Positions 1 through 9,087 of a DNA stretch of 64,000 nucleotides are shown piece after piece. The notes below the pieces were generated by a model. The model was not told the DNA's origin and ran no database searches. It saw only the letters and a list, made by a program, of their open reading frames with translations. A program made the translations under genes and the position numbers. The stretch is taken from assembly GCA_046295175.1 (NCBI GenBank), contig JBKBNY010000009.1, forward strand, positions 217,476 through 281,475, written 5' to 3'. Positions within the stretch are counted from its first letter, which is position 1; each line of letters begins with the position of its first letter. The stretch is from JALOLV01 sp046295175 (GTDB lineage Bacteria; Bacteroidota; Bacteroidia; Cytophagales; Spirosomataceae).

Positions 1-46
1 AAGGTTCAAAACATTCATTCAAATTTAAGAAACTAAAAAGTTGATT

Positions 47-1156
47 ATGAAATTTATCGCAAATTTATCGAGAATAATAGTAGGGATAATCTTTATTTTT
101 TCTGGTTTTGTAAAAGTTGTTGACCCTGTGGGAACTGGCATAAAACTCGAAGAGTATTTTGAGGTTTTCTCTCAAGATTTACCCTCTTTGCAAGGTTTTT
201 TTATGTTTTTCGCCCATAATTCGCTCACATTGTCTTTAATATTTTGTGCGTTAGAAGTCATTCTGGGTGTAGCAATGCTGGTTTCGTACCGAATGAAGAT
301 TACGTCTTGGGTTATATTTGCCATAATTGCTTTCTTTACATTTTTGACATTCTACTCAGCATACTTCAATAAAGTTACTGATTGTGGCTGTTTTGGAGAT
401 TTCTTAAAGCTCAAACCTTGGACCTCATTTACAAAAGATGTGGTTCTATTGGTTTTGATTTTGGTTATAATCGCTTATCGGAAGATTTTCAAAGAAATGA
501 GCATTGCTCAGTTATCGGTAGTAGTTTCAACAATTATCTCGTTTGGAATCGGTATTTATGCCATTAGATATTTACCTCCAATTGATTTCCTACCGTATGC
601 CATTGGCAAGAGTATTCCTGAACAAATGAAGCCAACGGGAATAAAACCAATTTTTGAATATACATTCTTAAATAAAAAGACTGGTGAAGAAGAAATCTCT
701 TCGGAGTTTTTGATGGATACAACTACCTACAAATATGTTTCGTCTGTAACGTTGAATGACGATAAAGTCAAGCCAAAAATTACCGATTACTTTGTAAATG
801 ATTCACAAGGAAATGTTTATACAGATTCTACGTTTATTGGCAATAAACTGATAATTATTTATAAAAAAATTAATGATGTAGATGCAGAACAAATCAAGTC
901 TTTAAATCAATTATCGAATAGTTTAAATGGCTCAAAAGTTCAACCGATGATAATGACTTCGGTGATTCAGACCGATTACGAGAAATTTAGCAAAGCAAAT
1001 GGTATCAATACACCTTATTTTACTGCTGATGCTACAGTTTTAAAGACCATGGCGAGAACAAATCCATGCGTGATTTTGTTACAAAATGGAGTAGTTAAAG
1101 GTAAGTGGAGTAATCATAGTATTCCGACCAAAGAAGAAATTTTAGAAAAATTATAA
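47..1156 (+). CDS. DoxX/MauE-like membrane protein (BT_3928-type)
   Basis: A membrane protein of 369 residues. The N-terminal half has about four hydrophobic helices in the DoxX/MauE arrangement, with FSGFVKVVDPVGT after the first helix and the motif DCGCFGD near residue 115, which is typical of MauE-like redox-associated membrane proteins. The C-terminal ~170 residues are soluble and end in a thioredoxin-like strand pattern (PCVILLQNGVVKGKW), without a CxxC pair. Bacteroidota carry this combination as the BT_3928 family; a role in membrane or periplasmic redox chemistry is inferred. I chose the ATG at 47 over an in-frame TTG at 41. The stop is 43 bp before aroK on the same strand, so the two are probably cotranscribed. 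Confidence 0.8.
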   Translation: MKFIANLSRIIVGIIFIFSGFVKVVDPVGTGIKLEEYFEVFSQDLPSLQGFFMFFAHNSLTLSLIFCALEVILGVAMLVSYRMKITSWVIFAIIAFFTFLTFYSAYFNKVTDCGCFGDFLKLKPWTSFTKDVVLLVLILVIIAYRKIFKEMSIAQLSVVVSTIISFGIGIYAIRYLPPIDFLPYAIGKSIPEQMKPTGIKPIFEYTFLNKKTGEEEISSEFLMDTTTYKYVSSVTLNDDKVKPKITDYFVNDSQGNVYTDSTFIGNKLIIIYKKINDVDAEQIKSLNQLSNSLNGSKVQPMIMTSVIQTDYEKFSKANGINTPYFTADATVLKTMARTNPCVILLQNGVVKGKWSNHSIPTKEEILEKL

Positions 1157-1199
1157 TGTAAAAATTTAGCTTATTTAAGCAAGTTTTTGAAGCTGATAC

Positions 1200-1724
1200 A
1201 TGACAACAAATATTTTTTTAGTAGGGATGCCATCTTCTGGAAAAAGTACACTCGGGAGGCAATTGGCAAAACAAATGGGATATGAATTCGTAGATTTAGA
1301 TAGCAGAATTGAGATTTCGGAAGGAAAGAAAGTTGCCGAAATTTTTGCAATCAATGGCGAAGAGCATTTTCGTGAACTTGAAAAACAACAACTTAGAAAA
1401 ATTTTGAAAGATAGTAAAGTTGTTGTTGCTACGGGTGGGGGAGTGCCTTGTTTTCACAATAATATGGATTACATCAAAGAAGTAGGGATAAGTATTTTTT
1501 TAGATGTAAAGCCCGATAAATTGGTGGAGCGTATGCACAGTTCTAAAAAGAACGAAAGACCTCTTTTTGATTTAGGAAACGAGAAATTGCTTGATACAAT
1601 TACTGAGAAATACAATTCGAGATTACCATTTTATACCCTCGCCGATATTACAATTGAGGGCGATACCGATGCAGATACCATCATGTGGATTTTGGATGCA
1701 GAATTTGCAAAAATTGGTAGATAA
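1200..1724 (+). CDS. aroK: Shikimate kinase
   Basis: Cytoplasmic kinase of 174 residues that phosphorylates shikimate at the 3-hydroxyl using ATP, step five of chorismate synthesis. The P-loop GMPSSGKST lies at residues 9-17, the substrate-binding DLDSRIE follows near 32, and the family motifs GEEHFRELE and ATGGGVP are both present, with a lid region around RMHSSKKNERPLF. The length is normal for the family. It follows the DoxX-like gene by 43 bp and ends at a strong hairpin shared with the convergent outer membrane protein gene. No other aromatic-pathway gene lies nearby. Confidence 0.95.
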   Translation: MTTNIFLVGMPSSGKSTLGRQLAKQMGYEFVDLDSRIEISEGKKVAEIFAINGEEHFRELEKQQLRKILKDSKVVVATGGGVPCFHNNMDYIKEVGISIFLDVKPDKLVERMHSSKKNERPLFDLGNEKLLDTITEKYNSRLPFYTLADITIEGDTDADTIMWILDAEFAKIGR

Positions 1725-1741
1725 AATCCAATTATTAGTAA

Positions 1742-1783
1742 AGCAAAAACGGAGAAATGGATTCCCATTTCTCCGTTTTTGCT
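1742..1783. terminator. Bidirectional intrinsic terminator
   Basis: A perfect 19-bp stem (1742-1760 with 1765-1783) closes a four-base loop, and its base is an A-run/T-run pair that serves as the U-tract in either direction. It sits between the convergent aroK and FadL-like genes and probably ends both transcripts. Confidence 0.9.
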
Positions 1784-1802
1784 TTGTAGGATTGTGCTAT
1801 TT

Positions 1803-3326
1803 TCAGAAAAATGTTCCGACCGAAACTACAAAATCAGTCCTTGTAGTATTAATCTTAGCCGAAGCGTATCTTGAGGCATCGCTCAGTTCGTAAGGTGTGT
1901 ATCCTGCAACAAACTTATTGAAAACACCCGCTGCATCAACATAAAATTTACTTGTGCGGTACCCACCACCAATCGAGAACACCATTTGAGAGCGGTCTAA
2001 ATCATTAGCTTTTAATTTGTATGGGTCTGGCATATATTTTACACCACCCCGAACTCTAAAGTTATCAAAACGTAACTCAGTACCAGCTTTAAGATTCACC
2101 ACATTATTGAATGTATTGGTGATAGCTTTCTTCTGGTCACTGCTCCAACTTGCATCTTCACTATCGCTTACGTTCATTCCACGGTATCCAACAAATTCAG
2201 CATCGGCTGAGATAAAACCTAATTTATTTGGCAAAAAGAAAGTTGCTCCACCATTTGCACGAAGCGGAGTTGTGATTTTATAAGGAAAATCATTTGGCAA
2301 TGTACTCACAGTCTTAAAATCAGTTGTGAAAGTATTAGCCTTTTGGTCAATTGTAATCGCCGAATTATAAGTTTCGGTCAATGTAAGCCAAGTTGGAGTT
2401 GTTACACTTGCACCTAATTGGATATTATCTGTTGCTTTTATGATTCCGCCCACTGTTAAATTAATACCACTGCCACGAGTCGTTAAATCATCTTCAAAAT
2501 TAAATCCGTTAAAAACTCGTCCGCTCGGAAAACGTTCTTCATGCTTGCCAAGGTATTCATAATTTAATCGAATCAAGCCAACCGAAAATCCTAAATACGT
2601 TTTATCATCGTAATTGACACCATAGCTAAAATTCCATTGATTCAATGACCCTTTGCTACTAATTGCCCCATTTTGATTTACTGGTAAACTCGACTCCACT
2701 TTTTTATAGGGAGCATTACCTTGTGCATTTGGGTCAATCATAAATGTTTGATAGTACATCGCTGTCGGGGTATCGGCAATTCCTCTATTTGGGTCAAATT
2801 CATTATCCAAAGTTGTTGAGTTTGCTCCACGACGTGTTGCTTTTTCAGCAAAAAAATCCATCATTGAGCTACCTCTATTGGAACCGGCATACTCATAATT
2901 TGATAAAAAATTGACCTGTTTTGAATATGAAATACCCAACGTAGAACGCTTTTTACGTGTTCCGATACCATTATTGCTCAAAATAAATGCTAACTGACCA
3001 ATATTTGCTCCGTTTGAAGCCAAATTTGTACTCGTACCAATGTAATTACTTGTACTATTCAATGAATTAAAAACTGGTGTGATGCTTAACTCCGAACGAT
3101 TATAAAACCCTAAACCTGCTGGATTACTAAAGGCATTTGTTGCATCGGCACCGAGTGCAGAGTATCCGCCACCAATACCTTGCATACGGGCTGTACCCGA
3201 ACTCTTTACTTCAGAATATCTAAAGGCATCTTGCCCATAAAAATAACCACCTAAAAACTGTTGTGCATTTACCGACGTAGCCAAAGAAGTAAGTGCTACA
3301 ATCGCCAAAGAACGTGTGATTTTCAT
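1803..3326 (-). CDS. FadL/OmpP1-like outer membrane protein
   Basis: Predicted outer membrane beta-barrel of 507 residues. Residues 1-22 form a signal peptide ending in NAQ. The mature N-terminus carries ARMQGIGGGYSALGADA followed by NPAGLGFY, the hallmark of Bacteroidota relatives of the OmpP1/FadL/TodX hydrophobic-compound transporters. The rest alternates amphipathic strands and ends in VVSVGTFF, an aromatic C-terminus typical of barrels. The substrate cannot be told. It faces aroK convergently and lies downstream of the Trp-rich lipoprotein gene on the same strand, with a hairpin between them, so it probably has its own promoter. Confidence 0.75.
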   Translation of the reverse strand: MKITRSLAIVALTSLATSVNAQQFLGGYFYGQDAFRYSEVKSSGTARMQGIGGGYSALGADATNAFSNPAGLGFYNRSELSITPVFNSLNSTSNYIGTSTNLASNGANIGQLAFILSNNGIGTRKKRSTLGISYSKQVNFLSNYEYAGSNRGSSMMDFFAEKATRRGANSTTLDNEFDPNRGIADTPTAMYYQTFMIDPNAQGNAPYKKVESSLPVNQNGAISSKGSLNQWNFSYGVNYDDKTYLGFSVGLIRLNYEYLGKHEERFPSGRVFNGFNFEDDLTTRGSGINLTVGGIIKATDNIQLGASVTTPTWLTLTETYNSAITIDQKANTFTTDFKTVSTLPNDFPYKITTPLRANGGATFFLPNKLGFISADAEFVGYRGMNVSDSEDASWSSDQKKAITNTFNNVVNLKAGTELRFDNFRVRGGVKYMPDPYKLKANDLDRSQMVFSIGGGYRTSKFYVDAAGVFNKFVAGYTPYELSDASRYASAKINTTRTDFVVSVGTFF

Positions 3327-3366
3327 CTTAATATATATTGATAAACCCTTTTGTTATTTTAAAATA

Positions 3367-3400
3367 AAGCCTCGCCAAACGCAATGATTCAGCGAGGCTT
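3367..3400 (-). terminator. Probable terminator after the Trp-rich lipoprotein gene
   Basis: A 9-bp stem (3367-3375 with 3392-3400) with a 16-base loop, followed on the minus strand by a T-rich tract. It lies 65 bp past the stop of the lipoprotein gene and just upstream of the FadL-like gene. Confidence 0.55.
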
Positions 3401-3464
3401 AAATATTTCTATTGATTATTCCAATAAATTGGACTGAACAAACATTTCAATTTCTTATACTCAA

Positions 3465-4844
3465 TTATCTTGGGCCACGGCTGCTTCCGCCACCACCGCT
3501 GCTGCTTCCGCCGCCACCTGAGCTTCCACGGCTGCTTCCACCACCTGATGAAGAACTACCGCTGCTCCAGCTTGAGCCAGAAGAACTTGAAGAAGAACCT
3601 CTCGACCAGCTGTCATTTGAGCTTCTTGACCAGCTATCGCTACCTCTTGAAGATGATGAACTGCTTGGGCTTGAACCTCTGTAAGAGTCTGAGCTGCGGC
3701 TCGGACGGCTGTATTCGTAACTACGTGAACTTCCACTTTGTGCCGAAGACGAACCTCTTGTGCTTCCGCTGCTGCTATTATCTACCCAGCCACCATTGCG
3801 GCGAGGAGTTGCATAGTAAGTATCGTTGCTTCTTGAGTTGCTGTAATCTCCAGCAGTTGAGCGGGTACTTCCAGTATTGCTTGAACCATTGTTCCAGCTA
3901 CCGTTGCGGCGTGAGCCACCGTAGTATTCATCGTTACCTCTTGTTACTGTTCCACCGTTGTATCCAGAAGTACGTCTTTGGTCATTGTTATTAGCAGGAG
4001 CAGTATTGGTAAATGAGCCGTTGTATGCCGATGACGAGCGTCCACCATCACGAGGTCCATAAGTGCGTTGAGCTCTGTAACCTACACCTTGTACGCCAGA
4101 TGATGCGTTGTTTACGTAAACTGGTTGGTAAACATTGTATATGTTACGGCCTCCAAAGCCCCATCCATCATATCCCCACGAATTCCAGCCCCATGAATTC
4201 CATGAGTTCCACGAATTCCAACCCCAAGGACTTCCCCAAGAGTTCCAGCCTCCCCAGCCACCATTCCAAGCCCAAGAGTTACCCCAGAACGGGTCGAATC
4301 CCCACGAGTTCCACGAATTCCAACCCCAAGGATTTCCCCATGAATTCCAACGGTTCCATGAGTTCCAACCAAATCCGCTTCCGAGACCGAATCCAACGTT
4401 CCATCCCCACGGACGGGCGTAATTGAATCCAAAATTTGAAAGGAATGGGTTGTTCCAGCCAGTCGGTTGACTCCAAGCGAAGTCGTTCCAGCCAGCGTTA
4501 TATCCATCATCAAAACCATCATAATAGCCTGGTCTTGAAGTATAAGTACGTTTTACTTTACGTGTATTGAGATAATCTTCGTCGTAGTACTGGTCTGTAC
4601 CTTCAACGTTACCTTGACCAGTCGAATAATCTTGACGAGGTTCGTAACGCTCATTTTCTAAATAATTAGGATTCTGGTAAGGGTCAGAAGTTCGAGTATT
4701 TGCATAAGTCACAACCGGAGCATCTGCCGACGAACCGTAGAGGTCATCGTACTCACCTTTGGTAGCAACTTGTTTTTTACTACAACCCCAAATACCCATC
4801 ATGGCAGCCACCGAGAGATATTTGAAAGATTTTAAAGTATTCAT
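3465..4844 (-). CDS. Low-complexity Trp/Asn/Gly/Ser-rich lipoprotein
   Basis: Function not recognised. The protein has 459 residues with a lipoprotein signal: a hydrophobic stretch ending MMGIWG-C, making Cys21 the likely lipidated residue. Three zones follow. Residues ~25-130 are acidic and Tyr-rich. Residues ~130-240 repeat short WNSWG, WGWN and NPWG words, giving an exceptional tryptophan density. Residues ~250-459 are rich in Ser, Gly and Arg and end in runs of Ser and Gly. No catalytic motif is visible. The zoning suggests a surface-exposed or envelope structural protein (inference). It is divergent from proS and followed by a hairpin. The repeats create several long overlapping open frames on the other strand that are not genes. 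Confidence 0.75.
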   Translation of the reverse strand: MNTLKSFKYLSVAAMMGIWGCSKKQVATKGEYDDLYGSSADAPVVTYANTRTSDPYQNPNYLENERYEPRQDYSTGQGNVEGTDQYYDEDYLNTRKVKRTYTSRPGYYDGFDDGYNAGWNDFAWSQPTGWNNPFLSNFGFNYARPWGWNVGFGLGSGFGWNSWNRWNSWGNPWGWNSWNSWGFDPFWGNSWAWNGGWGGWNSWGSPWGWNSWNSWNSWGWNSWGYDGWGFGGRNIYNVYQPVYVNNASSGVQGVGYRAQRTYGPRDGGRSSSAYNGSFTNTAPANNNDQRRTSGYNGGTVTRGNDEYYGGSRRNGSWNNGSSNTGSTRSTAGDYSNSRSNDTYYATPRRNGGWVDNSSSGSTRGSSSAQSGSSRSYEYSRPSRSSDSYRGSSPSSSSSSRGSDSWSRSSNDSWSRGSSSSSSGSSWSSGSSSSGGGSSRGSSGGGGSSSGGGGSSRGPR

Positions 4845-5171
4845 TTTATTAAAAATTTACTGTGGTCTAAATATTGAACTATCTAATTTATAGATGCATT
4901 TTATAAAGAAATGGTTGTATATTTTTTGATTTTTTTTACATCCCACTTCCAGAGGCACGCCGAAATATTATTTTTAATTCTGAATCTTCAGACGAAATCG
5001 CAATCAATTAGTTACAAACTTAACATAAAAACTTATCTTTGCAAGGTAATAACGTTGATTTTGACTTGAATATTCTAATTATCAATATTTCGGTTACTCT
5101 ATCATTAGAACAATTAAATCTAAAAATATTACACTGTAAAATCATATTTAACAATAGATTAACAAATTTTT
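4845..5171. other. Divergent intergenic region before proS
   Basis: This 327-bp AT-rich gap separates the minus-strand lipoprotein gene from proS. I see a likely proS promoter box at 5034-5041 and no open frame, RNA gene or clear hairpin. The lipoprotein promoter presumably lies in the left part but is not resolved. Confidence 0.6.
5034..5041 (+). promoter_or_regulatory. Candidate -7 box for proS
   Basis: TATCTTTG matches the Bacteroidota -7 consensus TAnnTTTG exactly. It lies about 130 bp upstream of the proS start codon. No convincing TTG -33 element is seen at the right distance. Confidence 0.45.
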
Positions 5172-6650
5172 ATGAGTAAGGGATTGCCTAAGCGTAGCGA
5201 AAATTATTCGGAGTGGTACAACGAATTGGTAAAACGTGCTGATTTGGCCGAAAACTCGGCTGTAAGAGGATGTATGGTTATCAAACCCTACGGGTACTCT
5301 ATTTGGGAAAAAATGCAGAGAGCATTAGACGACATGTTTAAAGAAACGGGTCATACCAATGCTTATTTTCCGCTTTTTGTACCCAAAAGCTTATTTGAAG
5401 CCGAAGAAACCAATGCAGAAGGATTTGCCAAGGAATGTGCAGTTGTAACGCATTATCGCTTAAAGGCCGACCCCAATAACAAAGGGAAGCTGATTGCTGA
5501 CCCTGATTCAAAATTGGAGGAGGAATTAATCGTTCGTCCAACCAGTGAGGCAATTATCTGGAATACATACAAAAACTGGATTCAATCATATCGTGATTTA
5601 CCGATTCTAATCAACCAGTGGGCGAATGTTGTGCGTTGGGAAATGCGTACAAGGTTGTTTTTACGTACTGCCGAATTCTTGTGGCAAGAAGGTCATACCG
5701 CCCATTCGTCAGCCGAAGAGGCAATCGAAGAAACCAAGCAAATGCTTGATGTTTATGCTAAATTTGCCGAAGAATGGATGGGTGTACCGGTAATCAAAGG
5801 TACTAAAACTCCAAACGAGCGTTTTGCTGGTGCCGAAGACACTATGTGTATTGAAGCCATGATGCAAGATGGAAAGGCATTGCAAGCAGGTACTTCTCAC
5901 TTTTTAGGTCAAAATTTTGCGAAGGCATTTGATGTTAAATTTCAATCAAAAGGTGGTACATTAGAACACGTTTGGGGTACTTCTTGGGGTGTTTCAACTC
6001 GTTTGATGGGGGCTTTGATTATGGCTCATTCTGATGATAACGGTTTGGTTCTGCCGCCGAAATTAGCCCCATTGCACGTAGCCATTGTTCCGATTTACAA
6101 AGGTGAAGAACAATTAGAGCAGATTCGTGAGAAAATGAAGCCTTTGATGACTGCTCTAAAGTCAAAAGGAATTACGGTTAAATTTGATGACGATGACCAA
6201 ACTCGTCCTGGTTTTAAATTTGCCGAATATGAACTAAAAGGTGTTCCGGTGCGTATTGCTATGGGAATGCGTGATTTTGAAAATGGTACAATTGAGTTAG
6301 CTCGCCGTGATACTATGGAAAAGAAAACCGTAGAATTAAACGAGCAAACAGCCGATTATATCCAAACCCTCTTGGATGATATTCAGACCAATATTTATCA
6401 AAAAGCATTTGATTTTCGTAAGCAAAATACATTCATTGTTGATACTTGGGAAGACTTCAAGAAACAAATTGAAGAAGGTGGATTTTTGATGTGCCATTGG
6501 GATGGTACTTCTGAAACCGAAGAGAAAATCAAAGAAGAAACCAAAGCTACGATTCGTTGTATTCCGTTGGATGCCCCCGAAGAAGCTGGCGTTTGTGTTT
6601 ATTCGGGCAAACCATCTACCAAGAGAGTAGTATTTGCAAGAGCGTATTAA
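5172..6650 (+). CDS. proS: Prolyl-tRNA synthetase, short archaeal/eukaryote-like type
   Basis: Class II aminoacyl-tRNA synthetase of 492 residues that charges tRNA-Pro. The order is motif 1 around the N-terminal 60 residues, motif 2 in RPTSEAIIWNTY through RWEMRTRLFLRTAEF, motif 3 around GTSWGVSTRLMGALIMAH, an anticodon-binding domain beginning LAPLHVAIVPIYKGEE, and a C-terminal zinc-binding-like extension ending RVVFARAY. It lacks the INS editing domain of the ~570-residue bacterial form, so it belongs to the ProS type common in Bacteroidota and archaea. The start ATG has no Shine-Dalgarno sequence. A SlyD-like gene follows 63 bp downstream. Confidence 0.95.
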   Translation: MSKGLPKRSENYSEWYNELVKRADLAENSAVRGCMVIKPYGYSIWEKMQRALDDMFKETGHTNAYFPLFVPKSLFEAEETNAEGFAKECAVVTHYRLKADPNNKGKLIADPDSKLEEELIVRPTSEAIIWNTYKNWIQSYRDLPILINQWANVVRWEMRTRLFLRTAEFLWQEGHTAHSSAEEAIEETKQMLDVYAKFAEEWMGVPVIKGTKTPNERFAGAEDTMCIEAMMQDGKALQAGTSHFLGQNFAKAFDVKFQSKGGTLEHVWGTSWGVSTRLMGALIMAHSDDNGLVLPPKLAPLHVAIVPIYKGEEQLEQIREKMKPLMTALKSKGITVKFDDDDQTRPGFKFAEYELKGVPVRIAMGMRDFENGTIELARRDTMEKKTVELNEQTADYIQTLLDDIQTNIYQKAFDFRKQNTFIVDTWEDFKKQIEEGGFLMCHWDGTSETEEKIKEETKATIRCIPLDAPEEAGVCVYSGKPSTKRVVFARAY

Positions 6651-6713
6651 TTTACTTTTGGGGCTTTATCGGCATCGGCCCCAGTTATTTATAAATTTTA
6701 AACAAACAAATCT

Positions 6714-7190
6714 GTGAGTCAGATAGCAAAATCAGGAGATATAGTCTCAGTACATTATACAGGTAAATTGACTGATGGGTCAATTTTTGATAGTTCGGCA
6801 GGGCGTGAGCCTTTAGAATTTGAAGCCGGAAGCGGCATGGTTATTCCAGGATTTGATAATGGAGTAATCGGAATGCAAGTAGGCGAGAAGAAAACAGTTC
6901 ATATTCCAGTTGATGAAGCATACGGCCCATCGAATCCTGATATGATTTTTACAGTAAATCGTCTTGAAATTCCAGAAAATATTCCTTTAGAAGTTGGCGG
7001 AACTCTAAATATGCACAACGGCCAACAGGTGATTCCAGTTGTTGTTAAAAGTGTTTCTGCAACCCAAGTAGAACTCGATGCAAACCACTCTTTGGCAGGT
7101 AAAGACTTAATTTTTGATATTGAATTAGTCGGAATCGAAAGTGCAGAAGGCGGAATCGTAGTTGATTATTCTGAGATACTTCCGAGCTAA
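6714..7190 (+). CDS. SlyD-type FKBP peptidyl-prolyl isomerase
   Basis: Protein of 158 residues that should isomerise Xaa-Pro bonds and act as a folding chaperone in the cytoplasm, as no signal peptide is present. The FKBP core has VSVHYTGKLTDGSIFDSS and PLEFEAGSGMVIPGFDNGV. The second half carries the SlyD insert-in-flap segment followed by the returning strand LIFDIELVGIE. The metal-binding His-rich tail of Escherichia coli SlyD is absent. The start appears to be GTG at 6714, because the family N-terminus begins directly there and no ATG precedes it. It lies 63 bp after proS, possibly in the same transcript. Confidence 0.85.
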   Translation: MSQIAKSGDIVSVHYTGKLTDGSIFDSSAGREPLEFEAGSGMVIPGFDNGVIGMQVGEKKTVHIPVDEAYGPSNPDMIFTVNRLEIPENIPLEVGGTLNMHNGQQVIPVVVKSVSATQVELDANHSLAGKDLIFDIELVGIESAEGGIVVDYSEILPS

Positions 7191-7196
7191 TCAATT

Positions 7197-7350
7197 TTAT
7201 CACTGATTACACTGATTTTTCTCAGATTACGCTGATTTGTTTTGCTGAATTAATGAACATCGATGAGTCTAATTAATATTAATCATTATTTGTTAAATCA
7301 GTAACTTAATCAGCGTAATCATAAATTTAATCAAAGTAATCAGTGATAAA
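7197..7350. repeat. Long interrupted inverted repeat between convergent genes
   Basis: Outer arms of 15 bp (7197-7211 and 7336-7350) are perfect reverse complements. Inner arms of 13 bp (7225-7237 and 7308-7320) are too, and the intervening sequence is partly complementary. The arms are built from variants of the word ATCAGTGTAATC. The left arm begins 7 bp after the SlyD-like stop codon. The right arm overlaps the end of the next, convergent gene and supplies its last codons and stop. It may act as a bidirectional terminator or be a dispersed intergenic element of the REP kind. Words of this type recur in Bacteroidota intergenic DNA as far as I recall, which I could not check. Confidence 0.8.
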
Positions 7351-7768
7351 TTTCAGTATTCGGTTCGTCTTCTGGATACGGTAGATAAACAAATCCTGCA
7401 AAATCTCCCTCAATCACAAAAAGGCAGCAATATTCTTCGGCATTCTTATAGTTTTCTTTGAATAATTCGACCGATTCTTGTCCGATTAATTCTCTCTGCA
7501 CGAATTCTTCAAGTAAAGATGCTTTGTAATGAAATTCGGTTTTGAAATCAGTTTTCTGAAACAAAATTTGTCCTAATTCTACTTCTTGCTTCGTAACTAC
7601 AAATATCGGATTTGGTGAAAATCCACGTTTACGAATCTGATACGATGCTTCTTTGAGGTGGTCGCATACCTTCACAAAATCTTCCGAAACTCTTCCTAAA
7701 AGTTCTTTATTGACTTCTGGTGAGTTTGCATCATCCATCAAGGTGTTTTCGTTGCTATGATTTATCAT
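7340..7768 (-). CDS. Conserved acidic hypothetical protein
   Basis: Function not recognised. A soluble, acidic protein of 142 residues without signal peptide or membrane segment. It has a predicted helical middle (SEDFVKVCDHLKEASYQIRK) and an alpha/beta C-terminal half ending with FAGFVYLPYPEDEPNTE. It lies downstream of sucC on the same strand, separated by a terminator-like hairpin, so it may have its own promoter or receive readthrough. Its final codons and TGA fall inside the inverted repeat. A second in-frame ATG at codon 11 could be the true start. Confidence 0.65.
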   Translation of the reverse strand: MINHSNENTLMDDANSPEVNKELLGRVSEDFVKVCDHLKEASYQIRKRGFSPNPIFVVTKQEVELGQILFQKTDFKTEFHYKASLLEEFVQRELIGQESVELFKENYKNAEEYCCLFVIEGDFAGFVYLPYPEDEPNTEIYH

Positions 7769-7813
7769 ATTTTTAATTCATTGATTAAAATTATGGTTAT
7801 TCTGTAAACTTAA

Positions 7814-7845
7814 AAAAGGCTTTTACCTTTCGATAAAAGCCTTTT
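7814..7845 (-). terminator. Intrinsic terminator of sucC
   Basis: A perfect 12-bp stem (7814-7825 with 7834-7845) with an 8-base loop, followed on the minus strand by a T-run. It starts 25 bp after the sucC stop. Confidence 0.85.
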
Positions 7846-7869
7846 GATATGAAAATCCGAGTTGTCGGA

Positions 7870-9087
7870 TTAATTTCCTTTCAAAACTTTCTCTACCAAT
7901 TCGGCAGCGTCTTTCAAGATAACGGCTGAATAAACTTTCAAGCCTGACTCGTTGATGATTTGAGCTCCTAACTCGGCATTTGTACCTTGTAAACGAACTA
8001 CGATTGGAACAGGAATATCGCCGATTGCTTTGTAAGCCTCAACAACACCCGTTGCAACTCTATCACAACGCACAATACCACCAAAGATATTGATAAAGAT
8101 TGCCTTAACGTTAGGGTCTTTTAAGATAATACGGAAACCAGCCTCAACAGTTTTTGCATTGGCTCCACCACCTACGTCGAGGAAGTTTGCTGGCTCACCA
8201 CCCGAAAGTTTGATAATGTCCATCGTTGCCATTGCCAAACCAGCACCATTTACCATACAACCTACATTACCATCAAGTTTGACGTAGTTAAGGTCGTTGT
8301 CAGATGCTTCAACCTCCAATGGGTCTTCTTCTGATTTATCGCGAAGCACTGCCAAATCTGGATGACGATAAAGAGCATTATCATCTAAATTTACTTTGGC
8401 ATCTACTGCAAGTATCTTATTATCAGAGGTTTTAAGAACTGGGTTGATTTCAAACATCGAAGAATCAGACTCTAAGTAAGCCTTGTAAAGCGAACTTACA
8501 AACTTCACCATTTCTTTGTTTGCCTCGCCAGTCAAACCTAATTTATCAGCGATTTTACGAGCTTGGAATGCCTGCAAACCTACGCGTGGGTCAATCCATT
8601 CTTTAACGATTTTTTCAGGAGAATGCTCTGCCACTTCTTCGATGTCCATACCACCTTCGGTACTTGCCATGATTACGTTGCAAGCTTTGGTTCTATCCAA
8701 AAGGATTGACATATAGTATTCTTTTGGCTCGCTATCGCCTGGGTAATAAGCGTCTTCGGCAATCAAAACTTTGTTAACTTTTTTACCTTCGGCACCAGTT
8801 TGGATGGTTACGAGAGTATTGCCAAGAAGATTGGTAGCGATTGTCTGTACATCATCAGCCGACTTTGCCAATTGCACACCACGTTGCTCAGTACCAACGA
8901 TTTTGCCTTTACCACGACCACCAGCATGAATCTGAGATTTCACAACGGCAAATTTAGAATTTGTCATTTCTGCAATTTGCTTGTAAGCCTCAACTGCTTG
9001 TTCTGGGGTTTCAGCAACGATACCACGCTGGATACGCACACCGTATTTGCTCAATATTTCTTTACCTTGGTATTCGTGAATATTCAT
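7870..9087 (-). CDS. sucC: Succinyl-CoA ligase, beta subunit
   Basis: TCA-cycle enzyme subunit of 405 residues that, with SucD, converts succinyl-CoA to succinate while making ATP or GTP. An N-terminal ATP-grasp domain (MNIHEYQGKEILSKYGV, KSQIHAGGRGKGKIVG) covers residues 1-240. The C-terminal CoA-ligase domain contains GGEPANFLDVGGGA and NIFGGIVRCDRVATG and ends with GTNAELGAQIINESGL. The length is about that of the bacterial family. sucD is not adjacent, so the subunits are encoded apart here. The hairpin downstream suggests a monocistronic unit. Confidence 0.95.
   Translation of the reverse strand: MNIHEYQGKEILSKYGVRIQRGIVAETPEQAVEAYKQIAEMTNSKFAVVKSQIHAGGRGKGKIVGTEQRGVQLAKSADDVQTIATNLLGNTLVTIQTGAEGKKVNKVLIAEDAYYPGDSEPKEYYMSILLDRTKACNVIMASTEGGMDIEEVAEHSPEKIVKEWIDPRVGLQAFQARKIADKLGLTGEANKEMVKFVSSLYKAYLESDSSMFEINPVLKTSDNKILAVDAKVNLDDNALYRHPDLAVLRDKSEEDPLEVEASDNDLNYVKLDGNVGCMVNGAGLAMATMDIIKLSGGEPANFLDVGGGANAKTVEAGFRIILKDPNVKAIFINIFGGIVRCDRVATGVVEAYKAIGDIPVPIVVRLQGTNAELGAQIINESGLKVYSAVILKDAAELVEKVLKGN

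Noticed and set aside
3412..3684. Leu/Pro-rich plus-strand frame opposite the lipoprotein gene
   Set aside because: It is the complement of the Ser/Gly repeat tract; the composition (poly Leu-Pro-Pro) is an artefact of low-complexity DNA.
4013..4522. Several overlapping long frames on both strands in the Trp-rich tract
   Set aside because: Periodic repeat DNA keeps all frames open; only the minus-strand lipoprotein frame has a start signal and export sequence.
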